In this document: piece after piece, positions 1 through 8,827 of the stretch
Layout: the number at the start of each line of letters is the position of its first letter
Numbering within the stretch: position 1 is the stretch's first letter
Assembly (NCBI GenBank): GCA_963762075.1
Contig: CAVXJC010000002.1
Span: 372,001-436,000, forward strand
Source of the DNA: JAOUEA01 sp963762075
Lineage (GTDB): Bacteria > Actinomycetota > UBA4738 > HRBIN12
Direction of reading: 5' to 3'
Length of the DNA stretch: 64,000 nucleotides
Translations under genes and position numbers: made by a program
The notes under the pieces: model-generated
Told to the model about the DNA's origin: nothing
The model's database searches: none
The model's input: only the letters and a program-made list of their open reading frames with translations

Positions 1-2632
1 CAAGCCGGTCGACGATATCGGTGCGCTCCGATTCCAGGGCACGGTCTCCAGCCGTGAGGACGTCGTGCCGACGCCGGCGAACGCACCGCCGCCGCTGACG
101 CTGGAGCAGCTCCAGGCGCAAGTGGCGAGGATCCCCGGTGTCGCCGCCGCGGACGGACTCGGCTTCGTCGACCTTCCGCCCGGCTCGCTCGCCGCCGGCG
201 GTTCCACCATCAGCGATCCAGTCCGCGTCTTCGCGTTCGACCGGCGATATCAGGCGCACTACCCGTCGATCCGGATCATCGCGGGATCGTTTCGCGCCGG
301 GGTCCGCCTTGCTGAGCGCCGAGGCCGCTCAGGCACTCATGTCGGAGCCCGGCTGCGACGATCGAGGTCAGCGTTCCGGGGCGCCGAAACCCGCTCTCGC
401 TTGCCGGTGGGCGGCGTGGCCGACCTGGCTCGAGCCGAGCCCTTGTTCTCCAGCCGGAAGTCCGCCAAGCTGGAGGAGTTCCTCTACGTGCCTGATGCGG
501 TGGTCGTAAGCCCCGCGACGTTCAGGGACCAGATCGTCCCTGCATTCGCCACGGCGGGCGCCTCCATTGGCAGCGTGACCAAGAGCTTCCCGGTGTTGGA
601 GCTCGACGTGCTGGTCGATCGGTCCCGGCTGCAGGCGGACCCCGGCATCCGCCCTGGCACAGACCAAGCGCATCGCCGAGGCCATCGATCGGATCGGCTC
701 ATGCCAAGGACTTCCTGATCGACAACATCTCCAACACGCTCGCGGTGGCCCGAGATGACGCGGCCGTGGGCAAGCGGATGTTCCTCTTCCTCGGCCTGCC
801 CGGGCGTGCTGATGGCGGCCTTCCTGACGGCGTACGCCGGCAGCATCCTCGCCGCCGCGCAGCGCCGCGAACAGGCGACCCTGCGAGTCCGCGGTGCCCA
901 TCGAGGCCACCTGCGACGGATGCTCGTCTACAAGGCGCTCGCGTTCGCCGGCGTCGGCTCGATCCTGGGCATCGTGCTCGGCTTGGTGTCGGTGATGGTG
1001 ATCCTCGGATGGAACGCGCTCCTGCGATCTGCCCCGAGGGACCTGGTCGTCTCCGGGCTCGTCGCGCTCGGGGCCGGGGCGGTGACCACGGCCCTCGCCC
1101 TGTACCTCCCCGCCAGCAGGTCGGTGACTCGCGAGGTCGGCCAGGAGCGCCGGGAGATGCATGTCGAGCGAGTCCCCGCGTGGCGGCGCCTGCGGCTCGA
1201 CGTCGTCCTGCTCGCGGCCGCAGTCATCGTCGAAGGGTTCGCCGATCCGAACCGGCGCGTTCGACCCCCCGTCCGGATCGGTGTACTCGGGCGAGGCGGT
1301 TTCGCTGCCATCCCGGCTGCTGCTGGCGCCCTTGCTGGCATGGGTGGGGGGCATGCTGCTCTGCGTTCGACTGTCTCCACGCGGTCGCGTCGCGCTTGCC
1401 GTCGCGCTCCTCTGCCCCCGTCGGTTCGGTCATCCGAAGGGATGCTGCGCCCCAGCCTCCGGCGGAGGTCGTGGACCCTCGCCACCGGGATCGTCGGCCT
1501 CGGGCTGGTCGTGGCGCTTCGGCATGGGCCTGGCCATGTTCAGTGCCACCTACGATGCCGCGAAGGTCGCCGACTCCCGATTCGTCGTCGGTTCGGACCT
1601 CCGGTCACCCCCAGCGAGCTGAGCGCGCGTGGCCACCGGCCGAGCTATGCCTCGAAGCTCGCGGTCCCGGGCGTCTCTGCCGTGACGCCGGTCGTGTTCA
1701 AGCTCGAGAACTCGGTGCTGATCGGTCCCGACAACCAGGGCAGGAAGGACCTCGCGGCTATCGATCCCGCGAGCTTCGCCAAGGTGGCGCCGCTCCTCGG
1801 ACCCATACTTCATCGATCGCTCGGCCGCCGGCGCCTTGGCGGCTCTGGAAGCCGAGACGCGGGGTCTGCTCGTCGACGCGGAGACGGCGGACGACCTGTC
1901 CGTGGACGTGGGCGACACGGTCGAGATCATCCTGTCGCTGGGGACGGAGCGGGAAACCCAGGAGAGGTTCAGCGTCGCCGGGCTCTTCGAGCGCTTCCCG
2001 GGGTTCCCGCAGGGCGCGAACCTCATCGCGAACCTGGATCGTTACGAGGCAGGCCGTTGGGCACCAGCACGTCGACTTCTTCCTCGCCGAGATCGCCGAC
2101 CACAGCGATGCGGGCCTCGCCCGCAGTAATCGCCGCGGTCCAGTCGGGTCCGGGCGCGAGCGATCCGATCCACATCGACTCCACGGAGACTGCCCTGGAC
2201 AAGGACCAGTCGAGCCTGACGGCGCTGAACGTGACCGGCCTGGTCGCCCTCAACTCGTTCTACGTGTTGCTGATGAGCGTCGCTGCCATCGCGATCTTCG
2301 TCTTCGGCCTGATGCTCCAGCGTCGCAGGGAGTACGTGACCCTGCGGGCGCAGGGCTTGCAGATGCGGGAGCTGCAGGCGCTGGTCCTGACCGAGGCAGC
2401 AGTGGTGGCCGTCTGCGGTCTGACGGTTGGAATCCTGGTGGGGTCGGGGGTCGCGATCCTGTTGATCCAGATCCTGCGGGCGCTGTTCATCCTGACCCCG
2501 ACCGTGACGTTCCCGATCGGACACGTCGCAGTGCTCACAGCTCTGGTGCTGGCTGCGACCCTCGTCTCGGGCTTGGCCGCCGTGGAGATCCTCCGCCGAC
2601 TCGAGCCCACCGAGATCCTGCGGGAGGAGTAG
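1..2632 (+). pseudogene. FtsX-family ABC transporter permease, 5'-truncated by window edge and multiply frameshifted
   Basis: Protein similarity to a MacB/FtsX-type permease jumps among all three plus frames. The reading frame is open at base 2, so the gene starts upstream of the window. Recognisable parts in order: an extracellular-type domain (about 65-700), a transmembrane FtsX block (about 755-1240, hydrophobic runs such as GVGSILGIVLGLVSVMVIL), a second extracellular part (about 1560-2160), and an intact C-terminal FtsX block (about 2200-2632) ending LEPTEILREE, a typical end for this family. I count roughly ten frame changes, near 300, 355, 645, 705, 800, 1240, 1380, 1515, 1605, 1800, 2050 and 2125. 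The codon pattern still looks coding between breaks, so the decay is recent or the sequence here is error-prone. No ATPase partner is visible; it would lie upstream. Confidence 0.75.
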
Positions 2633-2659
2633 CTGGGACCGATATCTTGCCGACCGCCT

Positions 2660-3077
2660 CTAGACCTGCACCCGGCGCAGGATCATCACCGGTATGGTGC
2701 GGCTCGGTGGTGCCTTCGTACTCAGCGAAGGCCGAGTTCCGATCGGTGATCATCGCCCACAGACGCTCCCGCTCTTCGGGGCTCGCTTCCTCGGCGGTCA
2801 CATCGAACGTCTCGGTACCGAGCTCCACCGAAGCCATCGGGTTCGCGAGCAGGTTGTGGTACCAGTCGGGGTTGGTCGGCGCGCCGCCCTTCGATGCGAC
2901 GATCACGTAGCGGTCGCCGTCGGCGAAGTACGCGAGCGGGTTCGTCCGGGTCGTGCCGGTCCGCGCTCCCGTGTGCGTGAGAAGCAGCAGCGGCTGCCGT
3001 CGGAACGCCGCGACCTCGCCGCCGTTCGCACGGAACTCCTCGATGACGTTCCGGTTCCAGTCGTCCGCTTCCGCCAT
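2660..3077 (-). CDS. Deazaflavin-dependent (F420H2) nitroreductase/quinone reductase family protein, frameshift near the 3' end
   Basis: About 138 residues, a Ddn/DUF385-type split-barrel protein. Members use reduced F420 to reduce nitro compounds or quinones. The N-terminus (MAEADDWNRNVIEEFRANGG), the LLLLTHTGARTG segment and PDWYHNLLANP are characteristic. In the annotated frame the protein runs on past the usual end. A one-base shift near 2693 restores the family ending RTIPVMILRRVQV followed by a stop at 2660-2662, so I place the 3' end there. The start is the ATG at 3077, which is read through in frame from a degraded toxin gene just upstream. F420 use is typical of Actinobacteria, but no F420 biosynthesis gene is present here. 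The exact substrate cannot be told from sequence. Confidence 0.8.
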
Positions 3078-3295
3078 ATGGCCAACAACATCGGGTCGGC
3101 CCGTCGCATTCCGATCGACCTGACACGCCAGCCCCTCGACCCGCCCAGGCGACGATCGAGGGGACGAGCGTCGCGTTCAGCGCCTCCGCCAGCGCGACGT
3201 ACATCGCATCACATGGCCGAACGGTGTCGCGCACCGCCCAGCCGCCGTCGCAGGCTGCGATGACCGAAACGTTCGCCGGGCCAATCCCTGAGGTA
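3078..3295 (-). pseudogene. vapC-like PIN-domain toxin relic (C-terminal part only)
   Basis: Pieces in two minus-strand frames together read as the second half of a VapC ribonuclease: a segment ending EEYLRDWPGERFGHRSLRRRL, then VRDTVRPCDAMYVALAEALN, then LDRRLG and VEGLACQVDRN. The aspartate in CDAMYVALAEAL matches the third acidic PIN residue. At least two frame changes (near 3225 and 3155) are needed. No stop codon separates the relic from the next gene, so its last frame reads straight into the ATG at 3077. The N-terminal half, including the first catalytic Asp, is missing: at about 3295 the sequence switches to another PIN gene on the opposite strand. It cannot make a working toxin as it stands. 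Confidence 0.6.
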
Positions 3296-3687
3296 CTCCT
3301 CGGTCCTTCTCCGGGTCGTCCTCGGTGAACCCGGCCGACTGCGGATCTGGTCGAGGATCACCGACGCGGTGGCGAGCGAGCTCATCACTCTCGAGTGCTT
3401 GCGCACCATCGACCGCGCATGGATCCGACTTCGACTCGACGATGAGGACGTGGCCGACCGGCGGGCCGCGGTGCTGGAGGCGATCGAAGCCTTCAGCCTG
3501 GTGCCGCTTGGGCCGCCGGTACTGGAGCGAGCGGCGGACCCGTTCCCCACGACGCGATCCACCTCGCCAGTGCCGTGCTCGTGCGAGACACGTTCGAAGA
3601 CCTGTCACTCGCCACGCACGACCTTGAGCTGCCGTGGCTGCACGGGGGGTTGGATTCCACGTCCACGGGTCTCCCTCGAGGATCTGA
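3290..3687 (+). pseudogene. vapC-like PIN-domain toxin relic (lacks extreme N-terminus, two frameshifts)
   Basis: Reading YSSVLLRVVLGEPGRLRIWS, then SELITLECLR and later HDAIHLASAVLVRDTFEDLS gives most of a VapC/PIN RNase of about 130 residues. The frame changes near 3543 (after AADPFP) and near 3631 (after THDLEL); the last segment AVAARGVGFHVHG ends at a TGA at 3685-3687. The Glu of ELITLE and the two C-terminal Asp residues (HDAIH, THDLE) match PIN catalytic acids. The first Asp, normally in a YLDSS-type start, is replaced at the junction near 3292, and no start codon lies in frame. Upstream bases 3240-3290 (AQPPSQAAMTETFAGPIPEV in one frame) may be the tail of a lost antitoxin; this is weak. 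Confidence 0.6.
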
Positions 3688-3722
3688 CTGGGCTTGTGAA
3701 GATCCCGGCGGCGCCCGCCGGC

Positions 3723-4262
3723 TCAGAACCAATCGTCGAACCCACGACGCCCATCGAGTTTGAGCGCGTCGTCGCGAGAGCGAACGAACCACGCGAGCTC
3801 CTCGCCCGACACCCCCCGCGGAAGCGCCGCGCTCCGGCAGGCGATCGAACGCTCTCCGGCGTCGTGCGCCGCGGCGCCGATCGGCTGGGTCCTTGCCCAC
3901 CCGATCAGACCGCCACGACGGTCGAACGGATAGGACGACGGCAGACCTGCCGAGCGGCAGCCGAGGTCGGTTACGACATCGACGCTACGGTGCGGTGCCA
4001 CGTGTGTCGCCACGAGCACCGGGCGTCGATCCGGCTGAAGGTCGAGAACGCCGTAGGGGAAGCCCTCGAAACGCCGGACCACGTTGGCCCTGGCAACCGC
4101 GAGCGTTCGGCATAGGTACACGACCGGGAACGAGTCCGGCGGGTTCCACCTGCCGCCGCGCTCCGCCGCGAAGGTAGCGTCGAGGGGGCGGCGCCAGGCC
4201 GCATCGGCCACACGCAGGTACCGCCCGCTCCGACGCACGTGGCGGAAGGACGGGCCGCTCAC
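3723..4262 (-). CDS. RES-domain toxin (NAD+-degrading type)
   Basis: 179 residues with the GTG start at 4262 overlapping the stop of the gene before it by 4 bp (GTGA). The protein carries the RES-family hallmark GGRWNPPDSFPVVYLCRTL near residues 35-55, with the conserved Arg-Trp-Asn, and a Ser/Arg-rich middle. Characterised RES toxins (for example MbcT in mycobacteria) deplete NAD+ by phosphorolysis or hydrolysis; that activity is inferred from the family. Length is normal for the family. Translational coupling to the upstream Xre protein gives the usual antitoxin-toxin order for RES/Xre modules. Longer in-frame readings upstream of 4262 lie inside the antitoxin gene and are rejected. The C-terminus ends GRRGFDDWF. 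Confidence 0.85.
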   Translation of the reverse strand: MSGPSFRHVRRSGRYLRVADAAWRRPLDATFAAERGGRWNPPDSFPVVYLCRTLAVARANVVRRFEGFPYGVLDLQPDRRPVLVATHVAPHRSVDVVTDLGCRSAGLPSSYPFDRRGGLIGWARTQPIGAAAHDAGERSIACRSAALPRGVSGEELAWFVRSRDDALKLDGRRGFDDWF

Positions 4263-4939
4263 GGCGATGCGGCCCAGTCGAACGACCGGGCGACGTCGGC
4301 GAGGAGCTCCTCGTGACGGTCGGCGGCGATCAGGTCGAGCATCGTCGCTCGGTTCCAGCGGTCGGAAGGGGTACGCACCACCGCAGGGATCCGCTCTGCA
4401 AACAGGTTCCGTTCGAGGAGGTCGGCCAACCGAAGCATCGTGGCGAGCTTGGGCAAGCGGACGGCCGGCACGCCGTCGTCTAGCCACTGCCCCACTGCTT
4501 GGCGCCGAACACCAAAGAGCGTGCCCATCTCGGTGATGGTCATGTGCCACGCAGCGAGCAGGTTCTCGAGCCCCGTGCCCGCACCTGAAAGCTCGGACAA
4601 CACGAAGCGCGAGAACCGCTGGTAGTCGGCAGGGTCGGGAAGCGTCGCCGAAGCGACCCGACGCGGCGTTGCGGGAGGGGCCATGCCGGAGATGATGCCG
4701 GACGCCGCCGACATCAACGCGTGCTGAGGGCCCGCCGGATCGAAGGGCGCCGTCAGCGCGAGGTGGTCGAGGACCGAGGCCGCCGCGGCGGGGGTCTCGG
4801 GGTGTTGTGCAAGGAGGGCGGCGACGACGCCCCGCCAGGCGCGCGCATACCTGCGCGCCGCGCGCTCATCGCCCCGAAGGGCGTCGGGGATCCAGCGGGC
4901 GAGGTCGTCGACAGCGAACGACTCGGGACTTGCGGCCAT
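4259..4939 (-). CDS. Xre/ParS-like antitoxin of the RES toxin
   Basis: 226 residues from the ATG at 4939; an in-frame TTG at 4957 lies within an operator-like repeat, so the ATG is preferred. The C-terminal half has the antitoxin arrangement of RES/Xre pairs: a helix-turn-helix region TEMGTLFGVRRQAVGQWLDD (about residues 145-165) followed by a domain with RTPSDRWNRATMLDLI that normally blocks the toxin active site. The N-terminal about 100 residues are Ala-rich and not recognised. The gene overlaps the toxin by 4 bp. Direct repeats sit immediately upstream, which fits negative autoregulation known for this class. Specific toxin neutralisation is inferred from pairing, not seen. Confidence 0.82.
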   Translation of the reverse strand: MAASPESFAVDDLARWIPDALRGDERAARRYARAWRGVVAALLAQHPETPAAAASVLDHLALTAPFDPAGPQHALMSAASGIISGMAPPATPRRVASATLPDPADYQRFSRFVLSELSGAGTGLENLLAAWHMTITEMGTLFGVRRQAVGQWLDDGVPAVRLPKLATMLRLADLLERNLFAERIPAVVRTPSDRWNRATMLDLIAADRHEELLADVARSFDWAASP

Positions 4940-4950
4940 GTGCCAAGGGT

Positions 4951-4976
4951 AGCGCAAGTGGAAGGCAAGCGCAAGT
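4951..4976. promoter_or_regulatory. Direct-repeat operator upstream of the RES/Xre module
   Basis: Two perfect copies of AGCGCAAGT (plus strand) lie at 4951-4959 and 4968-4976, 17 bp apart, with a partial third (CGCAAG) at 4981-4986. They sit 12-37 bp upstream of the antitoxin ATG at 4939. Spacing of about one and a half helical turns and the position suggest a binding site for the Xre antitoxin or its complex with toxin. This is inference; no promoter hexamers are clear. Confidence 0.5.
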
Positions 4977-4998
4977 AAAACGCAAGGACGACCGTGGT

Positions 4999-7091
4999 TC
5001 AGCGAATGATCATGGGGTCGACGTCGGGGATGCGGCGCTCCCGGTCGAAGCTGAGCGCGGTCTCGGGATGCGGTCCGTCGATCTCGCGGGCCAGCCGATG
5101 GCCGTCGAAGACCGCCTCGGAGATCATGCGGGGAGCAACGCAGTCACCGATGCGATACACGGCGTCGATGCCCGCCGCCTCGAGCCCGGCAGGGTCGCTC
5201 GTCAGCTCCCGGTACAGCGCGTCGTCGGAGACCTGCTGCGTCACGAGCACGAGACCATCCACATCGAGGGAGAACGCTTCCTCGAACTCGTCCTCGCCCG
5301 AGATCCGCTCTGGCGCGACGCGATCGATCGTCACTCCGCGGTGCATGGTGATGCCGAGCTCGTGCAGATGCATGCGGAGCATCGGGCCCTCGAGCGTGAG
5401 ATCGGACAGCGGCGAGACAACGTCGAGCGAGGTCACCAGGTGCGTCTCGTACCCCTCCGTCGCCAGGAGCTCGGCGATGCCGACGCCGCACCAATAGCCC
5501 TCTGCGTCGTAGACGGCAACGCGACCCCCGGCGGACGCTTGCCCTCTACGGCGACCTGCTCGGGAGTGAGCACGTGAGCAAGGGATGCGTCCGCGCCAAC
5601 GATCGGCTCGTGCGTGCCCGCCTGGATCCCGGCACCGGACCACCTCGAGCCCGTCGCCACGATCACGATCCGCGCACCATAGTCGCGAACGAGCTCGGAG
5701 GTGAGCCGCTTCCGGCGCACGACGTCGACGTTCCTCAGCTTGCCGAGCTGGACCACCCGGTAGTCGACGAGCCGACCCCAGTCGCCGAGGGTGGGCAGTC
5801 GCCGGACCCACCGCATCCGACCTCCGAGCTCGGACTCGGCCTCCACCAGGTGCACCGCCTCGAAGCCACGTTTGCCGAGGGTGATCGCACATTCCATACC
5901 GGCCGGCCCGGCGCCGACGACGAGCACCGGCGTGTCTGCGTTCGCGGCACGATCGAATCGCTCGGGATGCCAGCCGCGACGATGCTCCTCACCCGCCGTT
6001 GGGTTCTGCAAGCAGCCCAGATGCCCGAACCCGTCGACCTTCATGATGCAGACGTTCGAGCCGGTGCACTCGCGGATCTCGTCGGTCCGCCCCTCGGCGA
6101 TCTTGTTCGGCAGGAACGGGTCGGCGATCGACGGACGCGCGGCGCCGATCAGATCCCACTGCCCCGAACGGATGATCGAGGCCATGAGGTCCGGGCTCGT
6201 GATGCGCCCGACTCCGACGATCGGCTTCGTCGTGACCTGGCGGATCCGGCCCGTCCACTCGAGCTGGTACCCCTCCTCGAAGTACCGAGACGTTCCGGAG
6301 TCCTTGCTCCAGAGCGCGATCGATCCCACGTTCACATCCCAGAGGTCGACGAGCGGGTCGGCGAGTCTCACGAACTCGAGCGCCTCGTCGAGGCGGATAC
6401 CCGCCGAACCGAGCGCATCGACCGCGATGCGGGTGACGATCGCGCAGTCGTTCCCGACCGCCTCCCGGACCCCTTCGAGCATCTGGACCCAGAAGCGTGC
6501 CCGGTTCGCGAGGGATCCGCCGTAGGAGTCGGTTCGCTTGTTGTAGAACGACGAGAGGAACTGCATCGGCAGGTACGAATGCGCCCCGTAGACGTAGACG
6601 ATGTCGAAGCCGCAATCCCGGGCGCGCCGTGCGGCGGCCACCCACTCCTCCTGCACGGTCCCGATATCGCGAAGGTCCATGGTCTTCGGCACGACATGCG
6701 GTTCGAGATCCGATGCGAGCTGACTGGGTCCGAGCGAGAACCACCGCGTCACGTTGTTCGCGGCGTGGGAGCCCGCGTGGTGCAGCTCGATGCCGGCTAA
6801 GGCTCCGTGCTCGTGTGCCGTTTCGGTCATGAGACGGAGCGCGCGCATGTCGTCGCCATCCCAGAAGCGCGCAGCGATGAGCGGAGCCTCGTCCGAGCCG
6901 GGAGAGAAGGGCGCGTACTCGGTGCACACGGCCGCCCAGCCGCCTTCGGCTTTCACGCCCCGATGGGCCGCCTGTGTCCAGGGCTTCTCCGTTCCGAAGC
7001 CGGAGCAGTGGGGGACCTGGTAGAACCGGTTCCTCAGCGTCTTCGGGCCGATGCGAACCGGCTCGAACAATATCTCGTGGTTCAGGTCCAT
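4999..7091 (-). CDS. Trimethylamine/dimethylamine dehydrogenase-like flavoprotein, one frameshift near 5530
   Basis: About 697 residues, matching the three-part design of trimethylamine dehydrogenase: an N-terminal FMN TIM barrel, an Fe-S segment and a C-terminal dinucleotide-binding half (VLVVGAGPAGMECA). The N-terminus IGPKTLRNRFYQVPHC is nearly identical to the family, with Cys29 at the site of covalent 6-S-cysteinyl FMN. Tyr59, Tyr168, His171, Trp261 and Asp264 match catalytic and substrate-cage residues. Two departures stand out: the second cluster ligand is Ser345 in the motif C342-TG-S345-NV-C348, and the third cage Trp is Val352. The reading frame changes near 5530 (GKRPP to GGRVAVYDAEG); a one-base change repairs it. 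ATG at 7091 follows a GGGAGG ribosome site. The substrate is probably a secondary or tertiary amine but is not fixed by sequence. Confidence 0.85.
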
Positions 7092-7177
7092 CCGACGTCC
7101 TCCCCTCTCACGAATGCATCGTGAGCAGATGCCCGTTGCTGCCGCAAGTCGTTCGGGGTGCCCCTCGATCCCAGAAG

Positions 7178-8824
7178 CTATGTTCGGTGTACGACCTCAC
7201 CATCGACGACGGTGTGGGTCACACGCACGCCGAGCACGCTCCTCGGATCCGCCTCGACGGCGGCGAACAGGTCGTCACTCAGAACCACGACATCAGCCTG
7301 CTTCCCGACCGTGATGGATCCGCGACGTTCCTCGGCGAACACCACATGGGCTCCGCCCATCGTGTAGGCGTAGATCGCGGTCTCGAGATCGATGGTCTCC
7401 TCGGGCACCCACGATTCGGCACCGCCGAGGTCGGCGCGTGTGATCGCCGTGTAGATGCCGACCAGCGGATCCATCTCAGCGACGTTCCAGTCGCTCGAGA
7501 AGGCGAGCGTTGCGCCGGTATCGCGGAGCGAACGGAACGCCCAGGCGTGGCGCCACCGTTGCTCCCCGACGTTGGCACGCCAGTCCGCGACGATCTCGGG
7601 CGCGCAGTGTCGCGGCTGCATGATCGGGGTGACGCCGAGCGCGCCGAACCGCGGCACGTCGTCGAAGTGGAGGCATTCGGTGTGCACCATGCCGTGCCTC
7701 ACACCGACCTCACCGTTCGCTCGTCGAGCCGCTTCGAATCCGTCGAGCGCTACCCGCAGGCCGCGATCGCCGGTGGCGTGCACGTGGCACGACCACCCGC
7801 GGCGTTCGAGGTCGATCACCAGGTCAGCGAACGCGTCGGGTTCCCAGAAGGTGTCGCCGCGCTCCCCCGGTCGGTTCGCGTAGGGCTCGAGCATCGCCGC
7901 CGTCCACGGCTCGATCACGTCGTCGATGTAGAGCTTGATCGGACCCACTCGCAGCCGATCGTCGTCGTAACGTTCGCGCATCGCGACGAACTCATCGAGT
8001 TCGGCATCGCTCGTGCCGACCGGGTGGAACATCGCCGCCACCAGCCGCGAGCGCAGACGGCGTTCGTCACGCGCCCGTGCGAAGATCCACATGTCGTCTG
8101 GGGAGTTCTGGGGCTCCACGATCGTGGTGATGCCGAACGCCGCGGCCATGTCGAGACTCTCGAGGGTTCGCCCGTACTGCAGGTGGCGCGCGTAGCCGGG
8201 CACGGCCCCCTCGAGCGCAGTTTGACCGGCGCGGCTGATGCCCATGACGGCGAAGTCCCCCACGATGCCCGTCGGCTCATCGTCGGCCGGATCCTTCCGC
8301 ACCCGGCCCCACGGCAACATGTCGGTGTCGCGGGTGATGCCGAAGGCCTCCATCGCCTCATGGTTCAGCCACGCGTTGTGCACGTCGTAGGTGAACAGGA
8401 ACGCCGGCCGGCCTCCGGTGAGTCCTTCGAGGTCGCGCCATGTCGGCATGCGCCCGCCGGGCATGACCGAGTAGTTGAAGCCCGACCCTTCGATCCACTG
8501 ATACTCCGGATGGGCATCGGCGTGTGCCCGGATCCGCCCCTTCACCTCATCGAGCGTCGCCGCCCCGGCGAGATCGACGTCCAGCGGATTCGAACCCAGC
8601 CTCACGTGGTTGTGGGAGTCGATGAACCCGGGAAGCACCGTCGCCCCGCCGGCGTCGATCACCTCCGTGTCGGGACCGATCATGGCCGCAGCGCCCTCGT
8701 CGCCGCCCACCCACACGATGCGCTGACCCTCGATGGCCACGACGGCGGCCGACGGCCGATCGATGTCGACCGTGTACACGCGGGCGTTCCTGATCAGCAA
8801 CGACGCCGGCGACGAGGCGCTCAT
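7178..8824 (-). CDS. YtcJ-like metal-dependent amidohydrolase (amidohydrolase 3 family)
   Basis: 548 residues, intact. The order is as in the family: a small beta domain at the N-terminus, the metal motif DSHNHV near residue 70, HVHATGDRG near 350, an SSDWNVAEMDPLVG segment near 460 carrying the conserved Asp, and a C-terminal beta strand region ending GEVVHRT. Such enzymes hydrolyse amide or imide bonds, often in N-substituted compounds; the substrate here is unknown. It starts 3 bp after the MetF-like gene ends, so the two are almost certainly cotranscribed, and the amine-dehydrogenase-like gene follows 86 bp further on. No signal peptide, so cytoplasmic. Confidence 0.85.
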   Translation of the reverse strand: MSASSPASLLIRNARVYTVDIDRPSAAVVAIEGQRIVWVGGDEGAAAMIGPDTEVIDAGGATVLPGFIDSHNHVRLGSNPLDVDLAGAATLDEVKGRIRAHADAHPEYQWIEGSGFNYSVMPGGRMPTWRDLEGLTGGRPAFLFTYDVHNAWLNHEAMEAFGITRDTDMLPWGRVRKDPADDEPTGIVGDFAVMGISRAGQTALEGAVPGYARHLQYGRTLESLDMAAAFGITTIVEPQNSPDDMWIFARARDERRLRSRLVAAMFHPVGTSDAELDEFVAMRERYDDDRLRVGPIKLYIDDVIEPWTAAMLEPYANRPGERGDTFWEPDAFADLVIDLERRGWSCHVHATGDRGLRVALDGFEAARRANGEVGVRHGMVHTECLHFDDVPRFGALGVTPIMQPRHCAPEIVADWRANVGEQRWRHAWAFRSLRDTGATLAFSSDWNVAEMDPLVGIYTAITRADLGGAESWVPEETIDLETAIYAYTMGGAHVVFAEERRGSITVGKQADVVVLSDDLFAAVEADPRSVLGVRVTHTVVDGEVVHRT

Positions 8825-8827
8825 GAG

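Noticed and set aside
745..2910. A 721-codon open frame on the plus strand over the permease
   Set aside because: Only short pieces resemble a permease; the rest is out of frame, so it is not one protein.
3493..3900. Minus-strand open frame across the vapC relic and RES gene end
   Set aside because: It is antisense to sequence that matches a PIN domain.
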